Shown in pieces: positions 25,542 through 35,821 of a stretch of DNA of 64,000 nucleotides (position 1 is the stretch's first letter; every line of letters starts with the position of its first letter). The notes below the pieces were generated by a model. It saw only the letters and a program-made list of their open reading frames with translations. It was not told where the DNA came from and searched no databases. The position numbers and the translations under genes were made by a program. This DNA is from Fennellomyces sp. T-0311. Taxonomy: Eukaryota; Mucoromycota; Mucoromycetes; Mucorales; Lichtheimiaceae. The DNA is taken from assembly GCA_025266875.1 (NCBI GenBank), contig JALLLT010000046.1, forward strand, positions 248,001 through 312,000. The letters run 5' to 3'.

Positions 25542-26850
25542 CTCGGATTCAAAGTGGTTGAAAACTCACGAAGTCGTTTATTGAATCCCAGTTAATCCAT
25601 TTATCGAGAGATTGAGGGTCATGTTATATAAGGCGCTATAGATGTACTTTTCGTTGCAATATGGTATTGGTGAAGGTGCAGTTGCAATGTAATCTTCTAC
25701 ATCAAATGGTCCGATCTTTATCCAGATATATCACTTTGAGCTTAGTTGAAAAGTATTATTTTATTATCGAAGACTTGCCACTTTGAGCTTACATTGTGTA
25801 GCTGGCATGATAAATCGCATATGAATCTGGATAAACATAAGTGTGGAGAAAGATACAATATGGAGTGAATATTAGCGATGAGTGAAGCACTACTGGATGA
25901 CCAATGAGGCATTCAATAACTAGAAAATGCTGTAAGGACAGTACACGATGTGCTATAGTTAACAGTATAAATAAGACACTAGATTAGCATATGAAAGCAT
26001 TGTCTTAACAGAGATTTATTTTGCGATTTCAGCGACTCTCTATTGTTGCCAATTGAACCTTCTATATCACGCGCACAACTTGTTGAAAGTCAGATATCAG
26101 CTTCATAGATCCTTCCGATGGTCCCTCGATTATGCATGACTCATAGTTGCCACGGGAACCAACTGTTATGTACAGACACTAAGATAGTGAAACCTTAAAA
26201 ACAAGTTTTTGACGACATTTGAACTTGTCAAAACCTGAATTTTATTTATGTAGCAACAATTTCGGAGTATAGCAACTGCAAGCTACCTGTGGAAATGTAA
26301 CCTAAAGAGCATTATCACTAGCCTTTCACATCGAGGATACATTCCATAAATCAAAGTACGTACCACAATCATAGTAACAGAAAACCTACGTATATGAGAA
26401 GATAACAAATCCCTGCTTTGAGACGTGAAAACCAACAACCGAATCATAGCTACTACTGCTATGATTTATTGTGTATTGAAAAGTTAGAGTGTGTGGGATT
26501 TATTAAACGGATACAGCGCTACTGTAAGGGGGTTTCGCTGATCGGGACTATGTTTTTTCCGTGGATTCAGAAGTTCACCTGTAATAATAAGTGCGGTAAT
26601 ATGGACCATTATCGATATACTTCCTGATTCGTCAACAAACCAGAGCCTCATACACTACAGCTCAAAAGTTTCTAATCCAATACACCTAGTTTCCAATACT
26701 TACAAAGCTGAATAGCTCGCTCCCTTGGTGCACCAAATCTCCACCGCAAGTTGCCCATTTTCTGCACGAGCGCTGTCCAAACGCTGTTTGGTGCAAATTA
26801 TGTGCCTCATGAGGAACATACTCTGAATTGGTTTTCGAATCGTCGAGGAC
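25542..26850. other. Intergenic region upstream of NPR2
   Basis: AT-rich, with no convincing gene. A short repeated phrase (actttgagctta) occurs near 25732 and 25782. Frames are short. The right end grades into the degraded leucine-rich relic. Confidence 0.5.
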
Positions 26851-26859
26851 GTTGATATT

Positions 26860-27580
26860 AAATCTTCAAGTTGTGGAAATTGCTGATTATACTAATGCTA
26901 GTATGATAACTGTAGTGATAGTGATGTCTATACATTTCAGATTGGCATACAAAAGGCATAAAGATAAGCATGGAATGCTGCGTAACTTTCAGGTTGTCAA
27001 CCCACTCAGTAATCTGATAGCCTGCCAGTTTCACCATGCCTGATACAGAAACCAATTTTTTGTGGCTCACGTGCGAGTTAGCGAGCTTACGACTGCATAC
27101 ATATCTCCAGTTTTTTCTCTTTGATATAAAGATATCTGACAAGCTCGAATTGAGTACAATACTTGAGCGTAGCATAGTACATGGTACCTTCTTTACCATA
27201 GGCAATGACATCAACTAGGGCGAGACTTTGAAGGTTGGAAAGGTGTACGAATATGTCTGTACAGAAAACACGATCGTAGTCTTCTTTCATATCGAGATGG
27301 AGGGCAGTAAGGTTGATAAATTGCTCAAATTCCCGTATCTGCCACCCTTACTCATCTTCGTTTTCACCAATACTCCATCAAATTCAAATATCGCCATCCT
27401 GAGGAACGTTGTCGTTTGATTCGAATTTCACAAGGCGAGAGTTATCGATTTTATGGGAAAGGAATTTAAGGTTTTTGAATCGGTCAAGGATAAAGCTAAT
27501 GATCTCGTTAAAGCTTTGCGATGATACGTTTGTCAGCAACGAGAGTTAAGTAAGGCTTGTAGAAGCAAATTCTGCGAAAC
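26860..27580 (-). pseudogene. Relic of an F-box/leucine-rich-repeat type gene
   Basis: On the minus strand three pieces of leucine-rich-repeat-like protein lie in order but in different frames. About 27570-27375 has FNEIISFILDRFKNLKFLS. About 27345-27090 has INLTALHLD followed by LSNLQSLALVDVI. About 27180-26990 has a basic, hydrophobic continuation. In-frame stops and at least one frame jump separate them, although one junction could be an intron (acceptor tggcag near 27350). No F-box is visible. I read this as a decaying member of the family that also occupies 27.8-31.9 kb. Confidence 0.45.
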
Positions 27581-27780
27581 TTGCGAGCTATTGCTGTACA
27601 AATACCGAATGCGTTTAAAAATTTGCTAGTATTTATACGAAATTCATTTGGTTATAATTCATTCTCTCATGGCTTAAATCGGCGCACTTATTTTCATAAA
27701 CATTGTTTACAATTTATATTGGTTTACATGACTAGTTTCACATCAAATAAAGCAGAGACAAGCAAATAGTTTATGACGCT

Positions 27781-29240
27781 TTAACGAGTACAGCTAAAGC
27801 TTACGTCTGCTAATCTAGGGCAGGTCTTTTGTAACGCATCAACAGAACTTTGGTTTGCTTTTTTGATACCATCCAGATGAAAGGCATGTAACTGTGGCAT
27901 CTGTCTCAACATATATAACCATTTGTTATTATCATCGATAATTTCGTATTCCTTGTTTGATCGGTGATCTTTCCAAAGTTTCATACTGACTGTGAAGCGC
28001 TCGAGTCGACCAAAATAGTACCTAGCCATAAAGTCCAAGATGCTACTATCACTGGGAGCAAGGTCTATTTGTGTCATTGTGCTGCTGCAAAGGGACAAAA
28101 TGGCTTTGGTGTGTGATTTTGTCAGGACATCTCCGACTTTGCCAATAATTCGAAACTCTCGACTCAATGTTGCAGTCTTTTGGATAAAGACATTTACTAT
28201 CGCTAGCGGCTCTGAATCCGTTGTATCACTGCTTAGGATTCGTACCGGTGGATCGTGGCTAGAAATGACTAAACCGGCTATTGGACTGCGGTAATGATAG
28301 CTGACAGAATCTAATACCGGGCAATGCCCGATCAGCGTTTTGTATAGGTCATTTATCCTACCGTAGCCAAACCACCCAGTTAGCATAAATTTTCGAAGTC
28401 TGGGCAAATGGGAAAACGCGTCTAAGTCAAACCAACCAATTACGAGGTCTGTGTCAATATGTAGCGAAGTAATATTTGATTGAGAAAATGTCATGGGTAA
28501 CGTTGCTTTGATATTCCAATCAGTCATACGCTGCAGGTGTAAGGAAATGGATCTGTTATGACACAAAAAGTAGTCCAGCTTAAACAGATTTAGATAAGTG
28601 TCGTAGTCGGTGCGAAGGTGGAGAGATCGTAGGGCTGAGAAGTTATTAAGAATATAGTTTAGGACAAATGGGAGTCTATCCCTATCTACGTTTGTTGACA
28701 AGAACATCTCGGTGAGACTGGAAGAAGCAACCTCCACAAACATGGGCAGCCATTCTTGCAACGAGTCCCAGTGTGTTGAAAAGTTGGCTACATATAAAAG
28801 AGCCCTATCATTATTTTGCTGCTTATAATGTACAAAGTGTGGGAAATCAACAAACCCTTTTGGATAAAGTTCCAATTCGCTGATTGAAGTAGGTCCATGA
28901 GCAATTTTAACTCTAATGTGGTATCGTTAAGAGACCCTTTAGCCATGATTACCGATGATCCTTGAATCGGTTTGGTAAAGTTAATCTCAGAGATATCATT
29001 GATTCTCAAGAGCTCGATAAATGGTTGCTCTAATACTTCCCGTACAAATTGAAAACGCTTGTATTCATCCAAGAGAACGACTAGTAATTCTTGATAGGAT
29101 TTTACCCCATATACTACCAATCTATGATTGACTAGTAAATCTTGTATACAGCTCCAAAAGTCATGGTATGTCAGCTTTCGGTGTTGAACCAAGGTTGATA
29201 GTATGTTTCTTGATGATGTAAGACTTTCTTGGGGGTCCAT
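27781..29240 (-). pseudogene. Leucine-rich (F-box/RNI-type) protein gene with an internal frameshift
   Basis: Two long open segments overlap. The upstream one starts at 29240 and reads about 113 residues before the break; the downstream one covers about 360 residues to the stop at 27781. The downstream part has irregular leucine repeats (TSLHIDTDL, LPRLRKFMLTGW, CPVLDSVSYHY, MPQLHAFHLDG, CPRLADVSF), as in RNI-like domains of fungal F-box proteins. Protein continuity is restored only by a one-base shift near 28903-28908, inside a run of A (ELK then IAHGPTSISELELYPKGF). I tested the only nearby donor (gtaatc) with the acceptor attag 40 bases on; it leaves the wrong phase and an in-frame stop. 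So it is either a recent pseudogene or a homopolymer sequencing error. The N-terminal 110 residues carry no recognisable F-box. Confidence 0.55.
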
Positions 29241-30400
29241 TGGAAGTAGGTATCAGGCGCAAAAGTGTGAGAATAGCCTTGGGTAATTGTGTGAATACAT
29301 TTTATAATTTTCTAGGGAACAAAGAGAACATATTGAAAGATTTGAAAATTTTCTCGTTTAGTTAGCAACATGAGGACAATGAAGAAAACCAGCATATATA
29401 TGTGAACTTTTCCATATTAATCTATACCGTGTCCTTCATTTTTATAAATCAAACGATTCACTTGCTTATAACAATGACATCGTTATGAAATGTTAGTTAT
29501 ATGCTGTAGTCATTTAACGCCCCTTTCGACGGTACCCTTTAATAACTCTGTATATTCCCAGGATAATGACCATTTAAATCACATGGATCGATCCTAAAGA
29601 ATACAATAAAGAGTTTCTGAGTATAAGTGCCGTTGAATAATGTCCAACATTAAGCACAACGCCTGACTATTAGTAGTGCTAAGGACAATGGTTCCTATCA
29701 GGTAGTGCTGCTATGACACTTACATTGCATTAATATAGTCCCTCGCAATCGAATTTCCGCCGTTGACATTGGAGGGTACGTACCAGCAAAAACTAAACTT
29801 GGATTATGCTTATTATTCCAAGTAGCCAAGACCGTGTAAAATAGTATTCAGAAGTTATTTGGTTTGCTTGTATTAACACCTCGAAATAAAAGCTAATATA
29901 GTACTAGAAAGCAATGTATTGAACATTGTAATAAGGGAAGCTATGACAGATTATTATGCATAAAATTCGAATAGTATCACGAAGGACCTTACATAGTGAC
30001 TTGTGTCACTAAGATCTCAACCTTAGAAACACCAACTGTTCTTTGTTGTGCTGTGTTTCTACTTTCCCTCGGACTATGTCGAAAAAAATCACGCAAGCAT
30101 ATGGAAGGGTTATCTCAGAATTTTCCAAATATCGAGCTGAAACAGTACAGCGGTACAGAAACCACCGTGTTGTCAAAAACAGAGTAAACCTAGGGAAGAT
30201 CCAATGTTCTGCTCAGAAGCAGATACTTAAGCGATTGACATTTGCCGAAGGATATCTAGTCTCTGGAGACATTTATCGATGGCCAAGGAAAACCACGGAA
30301 GGCTCCGGACATCTATAATCAAGTATTGTACTCGGTACCAATTGCTGGTCGCTGCCCGCTGAAAGAGGAAATGGTTGCAGTTGCCGCCACACTTGCTGAG
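29241..30400. other. AT-rich spacer between leucine-rich gene relics
   Basis: No gene recognised. Small frames at 30043-30318 may belong to the start of the next relic but show no motif. Confidence 0.4.
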
Positions 30401-30423
30401 CGCCAATATGACTTTCGTAACCT

Positions 30424-31866
30424 GTGCCATTTGACAAATCGTGCTTAATATTCGAATATCTCGAACCAAGGGCTTTTAGAGGTTACGTACGTGTTTGTAA
30501 AGGACGGATTACATTTGTATTCTCACTATCTATCTTTTGGAAAAGTATATCAGTATGTGTATTCAGACCAGAAGATCTGCGTTTCGATTTATTATGCCCA
30601 GATCAAGAGTTGCGTCTACATGATACCTCGGTCGAAGTTATAATGAATGACCTACTTTTTATATTATCATACATTTATAATAAATCTGTTGGAGCCAAGA
30701 GTAAGTTCCCATTAAGTACAACAAAGATACAGACATATGCACTACTAGCAGTTGTATTATTTTAGATTTCATAGAATACTATTTCCCGAGAAAGATACAA
30801 ACCAACTGGCGCTCACATTTCGATCAATAGGCATACCGGTATCACGAGTGACGTTTATACTTCTCGACTAGGCCCAAGGCTGTTTCATTGATATTGCGTT
30901 CATTTTCCAGACTACAGCACATGTCATTTTCAAGCTGCGTTGCCTCGAAGCTATCGTATGTTTCTCCCACCGGTAGGTTACTCATTCCTGACATACTTAA
31001 AACTGGGCATTCAATGTGAAGCCAGTAAGTCTTGGGAAAATAGAGCATATCACAATCCAATGATCGGAATTATTCCCGGATGTACGAATCTAGAGCACTT
31101 ACTACTACCTACCGGATGTGCAGATCATCAAAGTGAATGTATTATGAAGGCGCCCAAGTCTTGTCCTCGATTGAAAGCCATGAGCATAAACCATCAAGTG
31201 CGTATTCCTGAAGATATACCCGAAGACATCCTCGACGTTATCACTAGTACCATTGGCCGACCATCAGGGATGCGCAGACATGTACTTTGCACGATCTATA
31301 TCCAGCTTAGAAATTCCGAGATGTATACAATTTACCGCAAAAGTCGAGCATCTGGAGAACTGTTGTACTTATATTACGAAGGTACGATGACTGCTTGTGA
31401 AACATCCCGAGTCTATGAGAGCAATGGTGGTTACCCAAATGCGACAGTTCGACTTGACGACTCATATAATTATTACAAAATATGTCGGAGTAGTATTTAT
31501 ATGCAACAAGCATTGCGATCCTTTTTCTTCCAATGCCTGTTGCTAGAAAGAATAATACTGAAAAGCGCGTATTTCGAAACTATCGCTTCGGGCTGTCCTT
31601 TGATTCCTCACTGAAAGTTTTTGGTATCAAGAAGCACTTTACGGCGTTTATAATGTATCGGTTTACTACAGGTTGAGGGTAGAAACCCATTTACCTCGGG
31701 ATCGATATTGAAAGGGGCTATGCACTTGGACTGGTCCAGAGGCTTACCAATTCGAAATCACTGGATATCGTTAAGAACCTCAGTGGACAACGAATTAAAC
31801 CAATGTCTCAACCCCATAATCAAAGAGATTATCAAATTCTACATGAGCGCGGCAGATCCCTGATTA
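30424..31866 (+). pseudogene. Degenerate F-box/leucine-rich-repeat gene
   Basis: Near 30425-30500 the plus strand encodes an F-box-like helix (LIFEYLEPRAFRGYVRVCK, with LPF before it). Frames then break. From 30940 to 31614 there is a 224-codon open segment with leucine-repeat texture (CTNLEHLLLPTG, CPRLKAMSI) and DYDDD-poor linker. After a possible intron with acceptor tttactacag near 31672, a last open piece runs to a stop near 31863 (HLDWSRGLP, ISLRTSVDNEL). Between 30500 and 30940 several in-frame stops occur that I could not remove with standard introns. It lies opposite in orientation to the two relics on its left. An F-box gene would encode a substrate receptor for an SCF ubiquitin ligase; this copy is probably dead. 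Confidence 0.45.
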
Positions 31867-34470
31867 TAGACAAACCTTATTCTGTATAGACAACACTCTC
31901 TCGAACTGTGCTTATAAAGTAGTTATTTATGTACTAAAGATATCATTTTTGTTTCATCGTTAATCTATGTAATAATGGGTTCGGAGTCCTGTTGTCTGGT
32001 TTCTACAGCAAACAATGCCTTAAACTAGAAATGGTCAATCTTCTATATCTCCCAAAAAAAGTGTAATTATAGGCGAAAACGTATTCACATATAATGCTCT
32101 AATACGTGTATTTATTGCAAGTAACTTATATATTTAAAGCACAAAAAAGCTTGATTACAAAAACAAACGACTTTTTCGGAATTACGTCTTCGTTGGACTC
32201 TAAAGCTAAAATATATAGCACTGATGTCATTGACATCTATTAAAAAAAGAAGCTTTTTGACAAACCCTTAGAGAAGTTTGACAGTAATGTACTACGCAGG
32301 ACCAGGATCGGGCAGTTACTCATATTAAGCCTGTTCCCGCACCCCGCCGGACCTAATAATAGCAGTCGCCGATATAAATACCGGCCACTGTGCATGTAAC
32401 ATGTGAAATTACGTAAAAGTGAGAAAAAGCGAATCTCGAAGCCGCGGCTGTGGCACTCCATGCTGTGGCACCCATTATGATGGTCATTCTGCCACTAGCT
32501 ATGAACAAAGTGTATTGATGTACAGGGTAGTGCCTAAATATTATCAATATGCTTATTATAGAAAAAATAAAGCCATGCACTCCGCCAGCTCGCCAAGCAC
32601 GTACGTAACGCCTTGGCATATGGCTTTTTCTCGCGGAAGGTTCGGACAAAGGTTATTGCCTTGTGTAATTGATGCCCGATAATTTTATGCATGAAGATCC
32701 AAAGTATGGGTAAGGGAGATCATTAAGCACTATAACTCATTTGTAAAAATAGTGATTTAAGTTCACAAACAAAAACAGTATAACCGAACATACATATGTA
32801 AAAGCAAGTAATATATGAGTTACATATACACTAAGATAAAGAGCCTTTTTGTGATGTAGACAAGCATGAGGTATTGCATTAAGCCCCATTACGTAGATGA
32901 GGTACCGGTTGCTAAAACAGGAACATGTTTCTATTCTCCCTTTATTTGAAAAACTTAAATTATTAGCCACGTTGTGCGATGGTCAGGGATGTGAGATTTT
33001 CTTTATAGTTCACGGACCGAACTGTCAGGGGCTATATGCAGCAAGACGGTAGGACCCCTGAAGATTTTCTTCGCGTGCCCATCTTCTTGTATATACTCTG
33101 CATTTTGATCATGTTCTCGAATTTCGGTATCCAATATATGACTCACATATAGATTATGCATTTCTATATACAAAACATGATATTTTTGTTTATGATGCAG
33201 CTTAATCAATTGTTTTTTTGAATGCGAGATCGATCGTGAGAAAATATCAAAAGCATTTCCCGATCAATCTATTGTTAATACAAAGTTGCAGGTCGTGCAT
33301 CGGAACTGGATCTTTTTGAGAAACAAAAACATAATAACAATAGGAGAAATATTATCGACTGCAAGTTGTTGATCGGAAACTTGTGAAAAGTAATAGGTAT
33401 AGGAAATTTTCCATTCGAATCGTCGTTAGGAGACTTATTTGTCCATGTGTCTTCTTTAACGGGCGTTAATATTTGTAATCATCAATTTTTTGTCAAAACA
33501 CCCATATAGAAATCATCAGTTGACATTTCTGCAGTAAAAGTGATTATTTTCGGTGCAGACGACTGGATTTAGAATGAAGCTCAAGTTATACTTAGTGATT
33601 ATCCGGAACATAAACATACACAGGTACGGCGACTGTTCCGATTAATTTCAAGGGTAATAGCATGACGATTATCGTCCCAACAGAAGATACAAAAGCCAGT
33701 GTATGTGTATGTGTGTGTGTGTGTGTGTGGTACTGAAGTTACTGAAATTGCTTTTTTTTTACACGTAAGCGAACCACTTAGTCGGTTGCAAATAATAATG
33801 TCCGCCACATGAAACCGCAGCCATCACTGTACAAAGAACGATCGGTATAACGTCGTGGCAGGTAACACGGCAACCGAAAAAAATGACGGTTAGATCGATG
33901 ATAGAAAAAGGGAAACCTGGGGTTACTTTTCACGTTAATTCGTGAAATGGACCAATATAATTGTTATCAGTTCCATCACAACTGAAAGTGTCAAAGAAGA
34001 ACACTGCGTTCGTCATCATTCGTAATCTTGGCAGTCCCAGACCTGTCCCGTGGTTTAAACCAAATGCCCGTGATCAATGCATTCGTTGGCATAGAAGGTT
34101 AATGCATGTGTTTAATTTTACGCATCTTCAAGCATATGCAGCACATATCGTCATGCCGAGAAAGAATGGCAAAACAAGTGACTCTCTATCTCACGCTCCG
34201 CCTCTCCGCAATAAGTGAGAGTGGAGCCTTCCAGCAACAAATGAATATGGGGTCAAATGGTTACACGGCTTCGTTCAATTAAGGAAGAGGTTGGATATAA
34301 TAATATTTCCGATTTCGCGCGCGAAAACAGATTCCAAGGACAGTTGCATTGCCTTGCATTCAAAAAGCCTAATAGGCGGAGTCGGCACGGTTTCTTTCTG
34401 TTGTGAGTGGAGGGAAAGAACTGGTACAACTTGGAGTGATACAAGTTTATCGCTTTTAAGTGGTTATATG
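31867..34470. other. AT-rich intergenic region with a GT microsatellite
   Basis: About 2.6 kb without a recognisable gene. It contains a GT dinucleotide repeat at 33699-33730. Frames are short and overlap on both strands. Confidence 0.5.
33699..33730 (+). repeat. GT dinucleotide microsatellite
   Basis: Interrupted (gtatgtgtat) and then about ten uninterrupted GT units, followed by a T-rich tract. Confidence 0.9.
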
Positions 34471-34499
34471 AGAGTTTAAAGACTGAAAAATCGTACGAT

Positions 34500-34910
34500 A
34501 AATGTCGATCCCTACGATGATTTACAAATTGGATGTAACGCTTACACAGCAGGGCAAATGGCATTTATGGCCTTTGTGCAAACACTACACGTCAATATTT
34601 CCCCGGTCAACAGCTAAATTTAGGAAAAAGTGATCGGAACTGTGGTACAGTTTGCCTTTTCGAAGCAAGAATCATCGTCAAGCTGCATTGCATATTCCAA
34701 GACATCAGAAGGATTAAAAAGAACGGTGACACGACATGGTCAAAGCCATATACGAGTAACCCGGCAATGTTTGTTGTTCGTGACAGTGTCCGTGTTACAG
34801 GATATGCACAGTTTAGCAATGACATAGAAAAAAGTGGCTTTATTTATATGTATACTCGTAATTACAAAATGAATGATAGCAGCAGAGGAAGAAATACACA
34901 CAAGTTGGGG
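34500..34910 (+). pseudogene. Broken coding relic of unknown family
   Basis: Two open segments follow each other in different frames: about 34503-34590 (YDDLQIGCNAYTAGQ) and about 34577-34890 (FPGQQLNLGKSDRNCGT, then DTTWSKPYTSNP and VRVTGYAQFSND). The second is about 105 codons with a balanced, protein-like composition including Gly, Trp, Tyr and Cys, unlike the surrounding AT-rich noise, and it has no start codon in place. I do not recognise the family. The texture suggests a beta-rich secreted domain. It ends in a G-run (34907-34917). Confidence 0.35.
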
Positions 34911-35017
34911 GGGGGGGCTATAGCACAAGTTAAGAAGGGGAAGAGTGTGCGGTATAAATGGAGTGATTATGTACTATGGGGATATCGTTGGATATAAAGG
35001 AGGCGATGGTACGTTAT

Positions 35018-35314
35018 TTAGTGCGAGGTTGTACTGGATGTTGGCGACGGAAGGTACTTTTGACGTGGAACGAATGCATTTTGAGACGGAACGTAGACCC
35101 AGCAACGTGTACAGTAGTCGTCGGTATTCAGTGCCAAGATTCGACTGCAAGTGGAACACTTCTTATGACAGTTGGAGCAGAACCAGTCTGCACCCAAGGC
35201 CTTGTTGCATGACCCGCATACGATGGAGGGCTCGTTGTCCGTGGCGACGTAGTCGGGATCGTCGAGATGTTCAAATGGCGAAGGCGATGAAGGAGGAGAC
35301 GGAAAGTAATTCAT
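35018..35314 (-). CDS. Small cysteine-rich, probably zinc-binding protein
   Basis: A single exon of 98 residues beginning MNYFPSPP. The N-terminal third is Pro/Ser-rich. The core (residues about 33-71) holds four CxxC pairs: CGSC, CSNC, CSTC and CTRC, spaced like a double zinc ribbon. The C-terminus is Pro/Ser-rich again. The start at 35314 is preferred over an in-frame ATG 54 bases upstream, because the intervening residues are a low-complexity Thr-His run from a GT repeat. I do not recognise the family; protein binding or nucleic-acid binding would both fit. Confidence 0.65.
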   Translation of the reverse strand: MNYFPSPPSSPSPFEHLDDPDYVATDNEPSIVCGSCNKALGADWFCSNCHKKCSTCSRILALNTDDYCTRCWVYVPSQNAFVPRQKYLPSPTSSTTSH

Positions 35315-35821
35315 TGGAAAAGAAAGACTTGTGTGTGTGTGTGTTGGAGGGAAACGTGGCAACAGCAATTGTATTTATATATACTTTTTTTCATGCACGG
35401 ACAATGGCCGGTCGGTGGTTTTTTTTTTGTTGTTGCGCAAGGTGAGAGGAGAAAAAGTGAGCGGGCGAACGGATCGGCCGGCTGCCTCTATGCTGCTTTC
35501 TAGCTCTCTTCCCATGCAGCCAATGTCACACCGCTTTGTTGGGCGACAGAAAAAGAATTCCACGTGGAGACCCTTTCATATCCACGGCAACCCCTTCTGA
35601 GAGGTCGATCAACAGGAAATAGGGGAGTTGCAACACCCCCAACCTGAATTGCGCGCTGCAAAGTCGCCGAACTCCCTATTTAATCATTGATATATATTTC
35701 TAAAAAGCAGGTTACAACTTGATGTCATGCGCTCACTCTATGCATGCACCCTCATGCACTTACCTAAAACCGCTTCGAAACCACACCCACACAACTCTTT
35801 TTTTTTTACAATGATGCGCTT
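35315..35821. other. Promoter of the Cys-rich gene and RPAP1 3' flank
   Basis: About 500 bases. A GT repeat lies at 35329-35343 and a T-run near 35420. Pyrimidine-rich DNA lies just before the RPAP1 stop codon. No gene seen. Confidence 0.55.

Noticed and set aside
34907..34917. G11 run (and G10 at 47475-47484) as G-quadruplex elements
   Set aside because: Single homopolymers without further G-tracts do not form a typical quadruplex motif; length may also be an assembly artefact.
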